Below, in pieces: positions 36,123 through 44,699 of a DNA stretch of 64,000 bases. Position 1 is the first letter of the stretch. Every line of letters starts with the position of its first letter. A program made the position numbers and the translations under genes. The DNA is taken from NCBI GenBank assembly GCA_036541255.1, contig JAZHDD010000017.1, positions 22,788 through 86,787 of the forward strand, written 5' to 3'. The notes under the pieces were generated by a model. The model was not told where the DNA came from. It ran no database searches and saw only the letters and a list, made by a program, of their open reading frames with translations. This DNA comes from Paucidesulfovibrio sp036541255 (GTDB lineage Bacteria > Desulfobacterota > Desulfovibrionia > Desulfovibrionales > Desulfovibrionaceae).

Positions 36123-36809
36123 TCAATCCTTGTGCAGGTCGTCCACCACGTGGCCATCCTTGAGGCGCATGATGCGCCGGGCATAGTCCATGACCATGCG
36201 GTCGTGGGTGGAGAAGATGAAGGTCACGCCCCGGGTCTCGTTCATGGAGCGCATGATTTCCAGCAGCCCCTGACCTGTGGCCGAGTCCAGGTTGGCCGTG
36301 GGTTCGTCCGCCAGGACCAGGGACGGCCCGGAGACAATGGCGCGGGCCACGGCCACGCGCTGCTGCTGGCCTCCGGACAGTTCCGCGGGTCGGCGGGAAT
36401 GCAGGCCTTCCAGCCCCACGTCGTCCAGGATGGCGCGGGCGCGTTCGGTCCGTTCGCGGGCTGGAACGCCCTGGAGCAGCATGACGTATTCCACGTTTTC
36501 CAGGGCCGAGAGCACCGGGACGAGATTGTAGGACTGGAACACGAAACCGATGCGGCGCAAACGCAGTTCGGCCAGCTCGGACTGGGACATGGCGTCCACG
36601 CGGCCTCCGTCCACGCTGATGCTGCCGTGGTCGGGCCGGTCCAGGCCGCCGATGAGGTTCAGCAGGGTGGTCTTGCCCGAGCCGGATGGTCCGGCCAGGG
36701 CGGCAAAGGCCCCCTGCTCGATGTCCAGGGTCACGCCCTGGAGCGCGTGGACCGTGATCTTGCCCTGCTGGTAGGATTTACCGACGTCGATGCATTGGAC
36801 AATGTGCAT
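36123..36809 (-). CDS. ABC transporter ATP-binding protein, LolD/MacB-like
   Basis: A 228-residue ATPase with Walker A GPSGSGKTT near residue 40, Q-loop VFQSYNLVPVL, signature LSGGQQQR, Walker B LVLADEPTANLDS and switch His in FSTHDRM. This set is typical of LolD/MacB/FtsE ATPases, which drive mechanotransmission rather than import. It works with the two permeases encoded just upstream. The gene is 12 bases from the second permease and one base from the barrel protein gene. Confidence 0.92.
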   Translation of the reverse strand: MHIVQCIDVGKSYQQGKITVHALQGVTLDIEQGAFAALAGPSGSGKTTLLNLIGGLDRPDHGSISVDGGRVDAMSQSELAELRLRRIGFVFQSYNLVPVLSALENVEYVMLLQGVPARERTERARAILDDVGLEGLHSRRPAELSGGQQQRVAVARAIVSGPSLVLADEPTANLDSATGQGLLEIMRSMNETRGVTFIFSTHDRMVMDYARRIMRLKDGHVVDDLHKD

Positions 36810-36821
36810 GTTCGCTCCGGA

Positions 36822-38036
36822 TCAGTTGTGGGCCATGGCCTGTACAGGGGTGATGCGCGCGGCCTTGAGCGCGGGATAGAGGCTAACCAGCGAGCCCAGG
36901 ACCAGGACCACGGCGTTGCCTTCGAGCATGTCCATGGGCCGGGCCAGGGGGATGATAACGCGGGACATGCCGAAATATTGCGAGCCCTGGGAAATGAACG
37001 AAAGGTCGATGCCTCCGGACAGGGACCAGACCGTGGCGAGGCAGAGCAGGTCGCCCATGAGCGTGCCGAAGAGCATCAGCAGCAGCGCCTCAATCAGAAC
37101 CCCCCGCACGATGCGCATGGGCCGCATGCCCAGGGACTTGAGCAGCCCGTACTCGCGGATGCGTTCCAGCACGGCCATGAGCAGGGTGTTCACGATGCCG
37201 AAGCCCATGGCCGTGAAAATGATCAGGTACCAGAGATACAGGAATCTATCGAACAGGTTCAGGTAGCCCACGAGCAGGGGCAGCATCTTGCGCCAGGGCC
37301 GAACCTCGTAACCGGGCCCCAGGTCGGCCTGGATCGCGGCGGCCACGCTGTCGGCCTGTTCCGGGTCGGGCAGCAGGGCACAGGCCCCGGTGGCGCTTTC
37401 CAGTCCCAGCATCTCGCGGGCAGCATCCAAGGTGATGAAGACATAGCCTTTTTCCGTGGCTTCCAGATCCGCATGCAGCAATCCCCGGATGCGAAAGGCG
37501 CGGGAGGCGATATCCCTGTCCAGGCCCTGAGACATGAGCACCAGTTTTTTGCCCACTTCGGTTTCGAAGTCCCGGGCCAGGGCAGCGCCCACGAGTATGC
37601 CGCGCGCGTCGCCCGGCTCCAGGTGCGTGCCCTGCAACGGCGTATTGCCGTAGAAGGACAGGGCTTCTTCCTTGCCGGGTTCGATGCCCACCAGCACCAG
37701 GCCTGCGGAATGGCGGGCATTGGAAGCCACGCTGCCCACGCGGATGCGTAGCGCCCGAGCCGAACCGGGCGGCAGATGTTGATTCATGGCCGCGAGCACG
37801 GTTTCGGGGTCGTTCAGGGCGTTTTCCACCACGGGATCGTCGAAATAGCCTGTGGCGTGGATCTGGATGTGGCCGGTCAGGTCCGAAATGGCGTTGTCGA
37901 GCATGCCTTTGGTCATGCCCCTGGTCAGGGCAACCATGAAGAGCATGGTCCAGACTCCGATGACCACGGCGGTGAGGATCACCACGGTGCGTTTGGGATT
38001 GCGCCAGATGTTGCGCCAGGCGAGTCGCAGGTCCAT
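36822..38036 (-). CDS. ABC transporter permease, FtsX/MacB type (LolC/E-like)
   Basis: A 404-residue protein with the MacB-type layout: one N-terminal helix after MDLRLAWRNIWRNPKRT, a large periplasmic domain (about 45-265), and three C-terminal helices including GFGIVNTLLMAVLERIREYGLLKSLGM with the ER-x-x-E/F-G-L/V motif. It is paired with a related permease at 38047-39279, ten bases upstream. Together with the LolD-like ATPase they form a LolCDE-like extractor, perhaps of a lipoprotein or lipid. Confidence 0.88.
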   Translation of the reverse strand: MDLRLAWRNIWRNPKRTVVILTAVVIGVWTMLFMVALTRGMTKGMLDNAISDLTGHIQIHATGYFDDPVVENALNDPETVLAAMNQHLPPGSARALRIRVGSVASNARHSAGLVLVGIEPGKEEALSFYGNTPLQGTHLEPGDARGILVGAALARDFETEVGKKLVLMSQGLDRDIASRAFRIRGLLHADLEATEKGYVFITLDAAREMLGLESATGACALLPDPEQADSVAAAIQADLGPGYEVRPWRKMLPLLVGYLNLFDRFLYLWYLIIFTAMGFGIVNTLLMAVLERIREYGLLKSLGMRPMRIVRGVLIEALLLMLFGTLMGDLLCLATVWSLSGGIDLSFISQGSQYFGMSRVIIPLARPMDMLEGNAVVLVLGSLVSLYPALKAARITPVQAMAHN

Positions 38037-38046
38037 GTCTGTTTCC

Positions 38047-39279
38047 TCAGGTGGCGTGCATGGCCTGCACCGGGGTGAAGCGCCGCACGCGCAGGGCCGG
38101 GTAGAGCGCGGACACCATGGTGATGACGAAGACCCCGGCGGGTCCGGCCCAGGCCGCCGTGAGCGTCAGTTTCGGGTACAGCCGCTCGGGCAGGCCGTAT
38201 TTGGCCAGCATGCCCGCGGCTTCGCCCATGGGGAAACCGTGGATTTCGTACCAATAGGCCCAGAGGCAGCCGCCAACCACGCCCAGGGCCATGCCGATCA
38301 GGGTCAGGGCCAGGGACTCCAGGAGCAGCAGCCGGATGAGCCGCGCAGGGGTCGTGCCCAGGGCCATGAGCACGCCGAATTCGCGGGTGCGCTCGAACAC
38401 GGCCATGAGAAAGGTGTTCCAGATGCTGAAGGCCACGATCACAGTGAGTAAAAAATACATGATCACGGCGTTGCCCATGTCCAATTGGATGGCCTGCTTC
38501 AGGCCCGGCGCCAGTTCGTCCCAGGTGAGCGTGACCAGCCCTTTGGTTCCCGGGTTCGCGTCCAGGGCCGTTTGCACGGCCTGCTGCGTTTCCGGGGCCT
38601 TGGCCAAGGAATCGGCCACGACCACGATTTCATTGACGCCGCCGTTCATGGCAAAGGTTTCCTGGAATGCGCCCAGAGGGATGTACAGGGTGGCGCGGTC
38701 CAGTTGCTCCTGGCCGCTTTCCACGATGCCGGCCAGGGTCAGCACCGTGGCCGCCACCGAGCCGTCGCGGGCCTGCCCCAGGAGTACGATTTCATCGCCG
38801 GGAGCGATGCGCAGGTTGCGGGCCAGGAGCGAACCCGCCAGGGCTTCGTAGGCATTGGTATCGTCAAGGAAACGTCCCTGACGCAACGTGCTTTCCAGGG
38901 AGGAGGTGCGTTTTTCGCGTTGCGGGTCCAGGCCCAGGACCAGACCGCCGTACGTGCGTTCGTCGGATGACAGCAGGGCGAAGCTCGTGGCGCGCTGGGT
39001 CCAGGCGTGGATGCCGGGCGTGGCGTCCAAAATGCGGCCCACGGCATCGGGATGGTGCACGTCCATGCGCAGTTCGCGCTTCTTATTATAGCCCTCGGCC
39101 TGCACCTGGAAATGGCCGGTGCGGGACATGACCGCCGCCTCGATCATGACCTCGTAGGTCCCTTCCTGCCAACTGGCGCTGAAGACCAGGACGGCGCAGG
39201 CAAAGGCGATGGCCAGGATGGTCAGGGCTGAGCGGCGGGAATTGCGCCAGAGATTGCGCCAGGCGATGCGCAGGTCCAT
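38047..39279 (-). CDS. ABC transporter permease, FtsX/MacB type (LolC/E-like)
   Basis: A 410-residue paralogue of the permease downstream, with the same N-terminal MDLRIAWRNLWRNSRRS start, one helix, a periplasmic domain and three final helices containing FSIWNTFLMAVFERTREFGVLMALG. The near-identical cytoplasmic leader in both permeases suggests an old duplication. It lies between the LolA-fold protein gene (25 bases) and the second permease (10 bases), so all five genes from 40108 to 34802 should be cotranscribed. Confidence 0.88.
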   Translation of the reverse strand: MDLRIAWRNLWRNSRRSALTILAIAFACAVLVFSASWQEGTYEVMIEAAVMSRTGHFQVQAEGYNKKRELRMDVHHPDAVGRILDATPGIHAWTQRATSFALLSSDERTYGGLVLGLDPQREKRTSSLESTLRQGRFLDDTNAYEALAGSLLARNLRIAPGDEIVLLGQARDGSVAATVLTLAGIVESGQEQLDRATLYIPLGAFQETFAMNGGVNEIVVVADSLAKAPETQQAVQTALDANPGTKGLVTLTWDELAPGLKQAIQLDMGNAVIMYFLLTVIVAFSIWNTFLMAVFERTREFGVLMALGTTPARLIRLLLLESLALTLIGMALGVVGGCLWAYWYEIHGFPMGEAAGMLAKYGLPERLYPKLTLTAAWAGPAGVFVITMVSALYPALRVRRFTPVQAMHAT

Positions 39280-39304
39280 GCGGGCTCCTTTGTGCGTGTC
39301 AGCG

Positions 39305-40108
39305 TCAGCGTACCGGGGCCTTGAGCCATTCCAGACTGAGGTATCGTTCGGGCACGTCCACGTCGAAGGCCAGTTCCAGGTAGTCGAGCCGGGTAAAGCC
39401 TTCCTCTCCGTCCACGGTCATGACCCAGACCACGGGAAACAAGCGGCCCCCCATGGGCTTGATCTCCTGGGCCGCAAGTCGTTTTACGGGCAGGAAATCC
39501 TCGTCGTAGAAGATTTCCTCGGTCATGATGTAGTCCTCGCGCACCTTCACTGTCTGCATGCCCCAGACCACGGGAGCGCCCGGCTTGGGCATGCATTTGA
39601 TTTCGTAGACCGTTACGCCGTCCACAACTTCAGAGCCGATCAGTTCGTGGTCGTAGTCCACGGTGAGGCTGTCGGATTTGGACAAATCGTTGTTGGAGAA
39701 GTCCGAGCCCATCCAGGACTGGGACATCATGGACGGCGGAATTTTGATGGTCCGGTTGACCTTGGGGTTGTAGGTCCACATCTCCCTGTCCAGTTTGAGC
39801 GTGGCGTTGCCCTTGTCCTTGGCCGGTTCCGTGACTTTGAACACGCTGTCCTCGCGGCCTTTGGTCCAGATGACCATGGTCATGCGCCGTTCCCAGTCGG
39901 GGCGGTGGATGGTCATGCGCATGGTGGCGATGGAGGAGGTGCCGCGCCAATAATCCATGGCGCCCTGCACGAGATCCTCGGCGGTGAGGGGGACAGCTTG
40001 TTGCGAGGATTCCTGCGCTCCGGCCGGACGGGCGGGCAGGAGCAAGGCGGGCAGGAGGAGAGTGAACAGGATGGTCGAGAAACGCAGCTTGCGAAAAAGA
40101 ACGCGCAT
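39305..40108 (-). CDS. Outer-membrane lipoprotein-sorting protein (LolA-fold)
   Basis: A 267-residue exported protein, first gene of the export operon. I start it at ATG 40106-40108, behind GGAG; the signal peptide ends in RPAGAQ. The mature protein matches the lipoprotein-sorting family: MTIHRPDWERRMTMVIWTKGREDSVFKVTEP, KLDREMWTYNPKVNRTIKIPPSMMSQSWMGSDF (in short, MWTYNP and SMMSQSWMGSDF). A LolA-type fold suggests that it ferries a hydrophobic cargo across the periplasm between the LolCDE-like complex and the outer membrane. The cargo is unknown. Confidence 0.85.
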   Translation of the reverse strand: MRVLFRKLRFSTILFTLLLPALLLPARPAGAQESSQQAVPLTAEDLVQGAMDYWRGTSSIATMRMTIHRPDWERRMTMVIWTKGREDSVFKVTEPAKDKGNATLKLDREMWTYNPKVNRTIKIPPSMMSQSWMGSDFSNNDLSKSDSLTVDYDHELIGSEVVDGVTVYEIKCMPKPGAPVVWGMQTVKVREDYIMTEEIFYDEDFLPVKRLAAQEIKPMGGRLFPVVWVMTVDGEEGFTRLDYLELAFDVDVPERYLSLEWLKAPVR

Positions 40109-40331
40109 TGGGGCTCCGAGTGCTCTGGCCATGCAGGCAGACAGGTTTGCGCCGGGCATGTTCCGTTAGTAGATATTCAGAGTTCTTATGCCGGTAGCCG
40201 AAGTTTATGGCGAAGTCCAGCCACGTGCTGTTAAACTCGATTTGTAAGTGCGGCCTCCTTGTCTTGACAAGCAGGGCCACGGGACGCATTTTCCAGACGG
40301 CGCAGTGCTCTCCTCAACATCGGAACGGGTA

Positions 40332-41984
40332 ATGATTCAGGCTGGACCGAATTACATTGTCGGCATCGACACGGGCGGGACCTTCACGGACGCGGTGGTC
40401 TATGCGCCGGGTCGGGGCGTTGTGGCCTCGGCCAAGCGGCCCACGAGCCATGGCGACCTGGAAAAGGGCATCACGGCGGCCTTGCAGGCGGCTTTGGAAG
40501 ATGCGTGCATCTCCGGGGCGGACGTTGCCTGCGTGGGCATTTCCACGACCCTGGCCACCAACAGCGTGGTGGAAAGCCGGGGAGCCCGCGTGGGGCTCTT
40601 TCAGATAGGAGTGCACAAGCCAGTGCGCCTGCCCGTGGTGTCGGTCAAGTTCCTTCAGGGCGGGCATCTGGTGAGCGGCAAGGAGGAAGCCCCCCTTGAT
40701 CTGCCAGCGCTGGTGGCCGGGGTGCGCCAGTTCCAGGATCATGTGGACGCCTATGCCGTTGCCGCCTCGGGAAGCTGCTTCAATCCGGCCCACGAGCAGG
40801 TCGCGGCCAAGGCAATTGCCATGGTGGATCCCAAGCCCGTGTCATTGGCGCATCAGGTCAGCGAACTGCCCTCCCATGAGGAGCGGCTGGCCACGGTGGC
40901 CCTGAACGCCAAACTGTTGCCGGTCATGGAACTTTTTCTGGACCGATTGCGCTCTTCGCTCAAACGATTGGGCATCGACGGGCAAATGTTCATCGTCAGC
41001 GGCGATGCCTCGACCATGCCGCCGGATCAGGCTGCGGAAAAGCCTTTGACCACGTTCGCGGCCGGACCGGCAGCTTCGGCGCTGTATGGAGCGCATGCCG
41101 CGGGCCTCGCAGGGGCAACAGACGTCCTGGTTGTGGACGTGGGCGGCACCACGACCGATCTCGTGTTGGTGCGCGGGGGAGAGCCTGCGGTGCGGACGGG
41201 CGGTTCCGTTATCGGCGGCTGGGAAACCCATGTCCGGGCAGTGGAGTTGCGCACGCTCGGCCTTGGCGGCGACAGCCATGTTCGCGTGGCTTCGGGCCAG
41301 GTCGAGGTGGGGCCGCGCCGGGTGTGTCCCCTGGCTCTGGCGGGGGGGCCGGAGCCGCGAAAATGGCTGGGCCGGGAAGCCCAACGGCTCATTTTTGCCG
41401 CATCCGGCGCAGAGAAAGCCTGCGAGCAAAGCGAGTTGATGGCCTATCTGCTGGAGCATGGACCGAGCACGGGCAACGAGCTTATACGCGCCTTGGCTCG
41501 CAACGAGGTGGAACTGGAGCGCCGACTGGAGGATTTATCCCGCCTGGGGCTCTTGGTCGAGGCCGGGTTCACGCCGTCCGATGCCCTGCACGTCCTGGGC
41601 TTGGCCGCGTTCGGCGACGCCGCGGCGGCGCGGCAAGGGGCAGAGGCCCTGGGCCATGCCTTGGGGGTGGATGCGGATACTTTTGCGCGGGCCGTGCTGG
41701 AACGGCTGCGTTCCGGCGTGGAAGACGCCTTGGCCGAACACGTCCTGCGCCTGGAAGTGGGGCACGACATGGCCGGGCTGGTGCGCAAGCGTCGTGAACT
41801 GCGCCTGCTCGGCGTGGACCTGAGGCTCAAGGTGCCGTTGGTGGTCCTGGGCGCGGCGGGCCGGGAACTGCTGGACGGACTGGGCGAACGGATGGGGACC
41901 GAAACGATTTTTCCCGAACATGGCGATGTGGGCAATGCTGCGGGCGCGGCCCTGGCCGCGGCGCAAGCCGACCGAAACATATAA
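40332..41984 (+). CDS. Hydantoinase/oxoprolinase family protein with inserted winged-helix-like segment
   Basis: A 550-residue protein of the hydantoinase A/oxoprolinase ATPase superfamily. The phosphate-binding motifs are GIDTGGTFTDAVV near the N-terminus and VVDVGGTTTDLVLV around residue 274. After about residue 365 a segment ELMAYLLEHGPSTGNELIRA...LSRLGLLVEAGFTPSDALHVLG looks like a winged helix placed inside the catalytic fold, which then resumes to the end. I start it at ATG 40332. The usual hydantoinase B partner is absent; the next gene encodes a His-rich protein. The substrate is not known. Confidence 0.82.
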   Translation: MIQAGPNYIVGIDTGGTFTDAVVYAPGRGVVASAKRPTSHGDLEKGITAALQAALEDACISGADVACVGISTTLATNSVVESRGARVGLFQIGVHKPVRLPVVSVKFLQGGHLVSGKEEAPLDLPALVAGVRQFQDHVDAYAVAASGSCFNPAHEQVAAKAIAMVDPKPVSLAHQVSELPSHEERLATVALNAKLLPVMELFLDRLRSSLKRLGIDGQMFIVSGDASTMPPDQAAEKPLTTFAAGPAASALYGAHAAGLAGATDVLVVDVGGTTTDLVLVRGGEPAVRTGGSVIGGWETHVRAVELRTLGLGGDSHVRVASGQVEVGPRRVCPLALAGGPEPRKWLGREAQRLIFAASGAEKACEQSELMAYLLEHGPSTGNELIRALARNEVELERRLEDLSRLGLLVEAGFTPSDALHVLGLAAFGDAAAARQGAEALGHALGVDADTFARAVLERLRSGVEDALAEHVLRLEVGHDMAGLVRKRRELRLLGVDLRLKVPLVVLGAAGRELLDGLGERMGTETIFPEHGDVGNAAGAALAAAQADRNI

Positions 41985-41993
41985 GGAGCCGAC

Positions 41994-42401
41994 GTGACGC
42001 ATCATCACGACCACGACCACGATCATCATCACGACCACGACCACGGCGAATGCGACTGCGGGGCCAAGCACTTTCGTCCCAAGAGCTTTGAGGCCGTGCT
42101 GGAGGTCGTCAGCGAAAACGAGACGGCCGAGGCCGTGCACGCCTGGCTTTGGAACGGGCATGAATGGTACGTGCATGGCTGGGCCGAGCTGGAAGGGCAT
42201 GTTTTCGACTACACCGAGTCGCGTCGGCCCGTGAATCGCGAGACCTACTACGAGGCCAACGGCGTCAAGGAAATCTATGTGCGCCGGTACAGCCGTTTGG
42301 AATTCTTTACGAACATGGCGGAGATGGGGCATGTCGGCCCCTTTGACAAGGAATTTTTCTTCACCACTGTGAGCCGCCAGGATCCCTTGGCCGGGAAATA
42401 G
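41994..42401 (+). CDS. His-rich metal-binding hypothetical protein
   Basis: A 135-residue protein starting with GTG at 41994 behind AAGGAG. The N-terminus is a metal-binding tail, MTHHHDHDHDHHHDHDHGE then CDCG, with ten His in the first 17 residues. The remaining 110 residues form a compact domain (LWNGHEWYVHGWAELEGHVFDYTESRRPVNRETYYEANG, in short WNGHEWYVHGWAELEGHVFD) that I do not recognise. It is nine bases after the hydantoinase-like gene, so the two are cotranscribed. Nickel, zinc or cobalt storage or delivery is plausible; the pairing with a hydantoinase is unusual. Confidence 0.72.
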   Translation: MTHHHDHDHDHHHDHDHGECDCGAKHFRPKSFEAVLEVVSENETAEAVHAWLWNGHEWYVHGWAELEGHVFDYTESRRPVNRETYYEANGVKEIYVRRYSRLEFFTNMAEMGHVGPFDKEFFFTTVSRQDPLAGK

Positions 42402-42413
42402 GCTCCGTTCGGA

Positions 42414-43121
42414 TCAGAATGGAGGTCTTGTCGTCGGAGCGGCCAGCTCCACGTCGTCGAAGCGCCGGACATGGTGCAGCGCGGGCAGGGCCGGGTTGCC
42501 AAAGGCCCAGAAGGGAATGGCCGCGTTTTGCGCGGTCTGCTGGTCCACGCTGGAATCGCCGATGAACAGCGCCTGATCCGGCGCGGCCTGAAAGCGTTCC
42601 AGGATGCGCAGCGGGCCGTCGGGCCAGGGCTTGCCCCGGACCACGTCTTCGGCGGTCACCAGCAGGTCGAAGCGGTCCAGCAGGTCCAAATGATCCAGAA
42701 TGGTGTACTGCTCACTGCCGCCGTTGGTGCAGACCGCCAGTTTGCGTCCAGCGGCCTGGAGCCGATCCAGCAGAGCTGTGATGCCGGGCTGGCGCTTCAC
42801 CCTTTGTAAAATCTCCTCCATGGGAAACTCCCGCCAGAGCGTTTCCGCCAATGCCCGCGCCTTGGGCGGCACAATGGCGTCCAGAGTCTCGGGAATGGTG
42901 CGCATGAAACTGAGCCTCTCTTCCTCCTGGCCGAGCGGGCCGAGTACGCATGCGCTGCGGATGGAGTTGAAGAAGTACAGGGCGGATTCCCAGGAGTCGA
43001 TGAGCACGCCGTCGCAGTCGAAGATGACCACTCGCGTGCGGGAGCTGATAATGGGTTTGGGCACGGCATGGATGTGGCCCGAATCCGGGCCGCTGTCAAA
43101 CATGGCGGGGAGCCGGGCCAT
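42414..43121 (-). CDS. HAD-superfamily hydrolase (phosphoglycolate phosphatase-like)
   Basis: A 235-residue HAD phosphatase. Motif I is FDCDGVLIDS, motif II the Thr in AVCTNGG, motif III the Lys of RGKPWPDG, and motif IV IGDSSVDQQTA. The cap domain is inserted after motif I as in PGP/beta-phosphoglucomutase enzymes. The start at ATG 43119-43121 is 14 bases after the GNAT stop but has a weak ribosome site. It is the last gene of the sigma-54-controlled cluster and may dephosphorylate an intermediate there or simply be read through. Confidence 0.8.
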   Translation of the reverse strand: MARLPAMFDSGPDSGHIHAVPKPIISSRTRVVIFDCDGVLIDSWESALYFFNSIRSACVLGPLGQEEERLSFMRTIPETLDAIVPPKARALAETLWREFPMEEILQRVKRQPGITALLDRLQAAGRKLAVCTNGGSEQYTILDHLDLLDRFDLLVTAEDVVRGKPWPDGPLRILERFQAAPDQALFIGDSSVDQQTAQNAAIPFWAFGNPALPALHHVRRFDDVELAAPTTRPPF

Positions 43122-43135
43122 TTTCTTTTCTGTGC

Positions 43136-43669
43136 TCAGCGGCCGCTGTGTCCCCTGGAGAGCACCTTGACCAGCGTGACCTTGTTGTCGCCGTCGCTGT
43201 AGAAGTCCTGTTGAACGGCATCCACGCTGTAGCCGTTTTTTTCATAGAGCCGCCGGGCCGGGGCATAGGGGTCGCGGGAGGACGTTTCCACATAGGCGCG
43301 CACGCCGCCCTGAAGCCGGATCTCGTTTTCCGCGGCCAGAAGCAGCTCCTTGCCGATGCCCAGGCCGTGAAAGCTCGGCGAGACAGCGACCCAGTAGATG
43401 TCGAAGCGTCCCGGAGCGCAGCCGATGGGGCCGTAGCAGGCAAAGCCGACCATGCTGTCGGGCGAGTCCGCGAACAGGAAATGATAGCCGCTTTCCAGCC
43501 CGCGTTCCAGGTGCTCCTGCACCAGGGAGACGCCCACGTCGATTTCCTCTTCGGTGAAGACCTCCGTGTCCGTCAATACCGTGCGCACGGCTTCCAGGTC
43601 CGAAGGCCGGACGGTCTGCCGGAAATGCAGACCCATGATGGGCCGACACAGAATGGTGCCGTCAACCAT
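43136..43669 (-). CDS. GNAT-family N-acetyltransferase
   Basis: A 177-residue acetyltransferase starting at ATG 43667-43669 after GAGGG. The acetyl-CoA motif is VSPSFHGLGIGKELLLAAE (Q/RxxGxG/A type, here HGLGIG), followed by GVRAYVETSSRDPYAPARRLYEKNGY, the C-terminal GNAT signature. In a cluster with lysine 2,3-aminomutase it recalls AblB, the beta-lysine acetyltransferase, though it is shorter than AblB. It may acetylate beta-lysine or the product of the adjacent ATP-grasp ligases. The intergenic gap to the preceding ligase is 25 bases. Confidence 0.85.
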   Translation of the reverse strand: MVDGTILCRPIMGLHFRQTVRPSDLEAVRTVLTDTEVFTEEEIDVGVSLVQEHLERGLESGYHFLFADSPDSMVGFACYGPIGCAPGRFDIYWVAVSPSFHGLGIGKELLLAAENEIRLQGGVRAYVETSSRDPYAPARRLYEKNGYSVDAVQQDFYSDGDNKVTLVKVLSRGHSGR

Positions 43670-43694
43670 AATTCCCTCTTTTCCTTTTGATGCT

Positions 43695-44699
43695 TCAGTA
43701 AGACGCACGGGGGGCCGCCTTGACCACGGCACCCACCAGGGCGGTGAAATCCATGCCCGCCTGCAGGGCCGAGGCTGCGAAGCCCGCATCCGGGGCAATG
43801 CAGGGGTTGGGGTTCACGTCAATGACATAGGAGCGGCCCTGGGCGTCCACGCGCAAATCCACACGGGCATAGCCGGTCATTTCAAAGAGCACCCAACAGG
43901 CCAGGGCCAGGGATTTGAGGTCGCGTAACAACGTATTGTCAGTTTTGGGAAAATCGAAACTCCGAGGCGTATGGCCATAAGCGTGGGAATCCTTGTCCCA
44001 CTTGGCTTCGTAGCCCACGATCCGGGCCTGTCCCGGCGCGAAATCCTCGAAGAGAATTTCGGCAGGAGGCAGGGCCACGGGACGTTTGTCCATCTCCAGC
44101 AGGGAGATGTTGAATTCCCGTCCATCCACGTAAGCCTCGGCAAAGTAGAGCAGGTTGGCGGCCCGGCCGCGTTCCCTGAGAATGTTCAGCAGTTCGGTGC
44201 GGCTGTTGACCTGCACCACGCCATCCTGGTGCAAGCCCACTGAGCCGTGCTCGTATACGGGCTTGACGATGAACGCGCCGCTCACGTCCTTGGTTTCCCG
44301 TTCCAAACGTTTTTCCGTGTACCAGGGCGGCGAAGGCACGCCCGCCAGCCGCAGCAGCTCCTTGACCCGCAGCTTGTCCGCAGCCACGAACAGGGGATAG
44401 CTGCCGCAGCCCGTGAAGGGCAGGCCCAGGCTCTCCAGCAGGCAGGGGGCCAGATGGGCGAGCCGGGCCTGTCCGTCGCAGGACTCCACGAGGTTGAAAA
44501 CCAGTTCGGGCCTCCGAGTTCGGAATGCCTGGGCGGTCCGGGACAGGTCCAGTCCCAGGGGCGTTTCTCCGGCCTTGTGCCCCAGAGAACGCAAGGCTTC
44601 GCTCACTGCACGGGCCTGCACCAGATTGTCCAGCTCGTCCTCGCGGACAGAGCCGGAAGGTCCGGTGTCGAACTGGTCGTGCAGGACCTCTATGATCAT
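43695..44699 (-). CDS. D-Ala-D-Ala-ligase-like ATP-grasp enzyme (second copy)
   Basis: A 334-residue ATP-grasp ligase. The ATG at 44697-44699 overlaps the preceding TGA (ATGA) with AGGAG six bases upstream. Family blocks: LVFNLVESCDG, LLESLGLPFTGCGSYPLFVAADK, AFIVKPVYEHGSVGLHQDGV (ATP-binding), FAEAYVDGREFNISLLE, and the metal-binding YVIDVNPNPCIAPDAG with Asn ligands. It should join a carboxylate, via an acyl phosphate, to an amine. Since kamA and another ligase are in the same transcript, its substrate is probably an amino acid or dipeptide and not peptidoglycan. Confidence 0.85.
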   Translation of the reverse strand: MIIEVLHDQFDTGPSGSVREDELDNLVQARAVSEALRSLGHKAGETPLGLDLSRTAQAFRTRRPELVFNLVESCDGQARLAHLAPCLLESLGLPFTGCGSYPLFVAADKLRVKELLRLAGVPSPPWYTEKRLERETKDVSGAFIVKPVYEHGSVGLHQDGVVQVNSRTELLNILRERGRAANLLYFAEAYVDGREFNISLLEMDKRPVALPPAEILFEDFAPGQARIVGYEAKWDKDSHAYGHTPRSFDFPKTDNTLLRDLKSLALACWVLFEMTGYARVDLRVDAQGRSYVIDVNPNPCIAPDAGFAASALQAGMDFTALVGAVVKAAPRASY

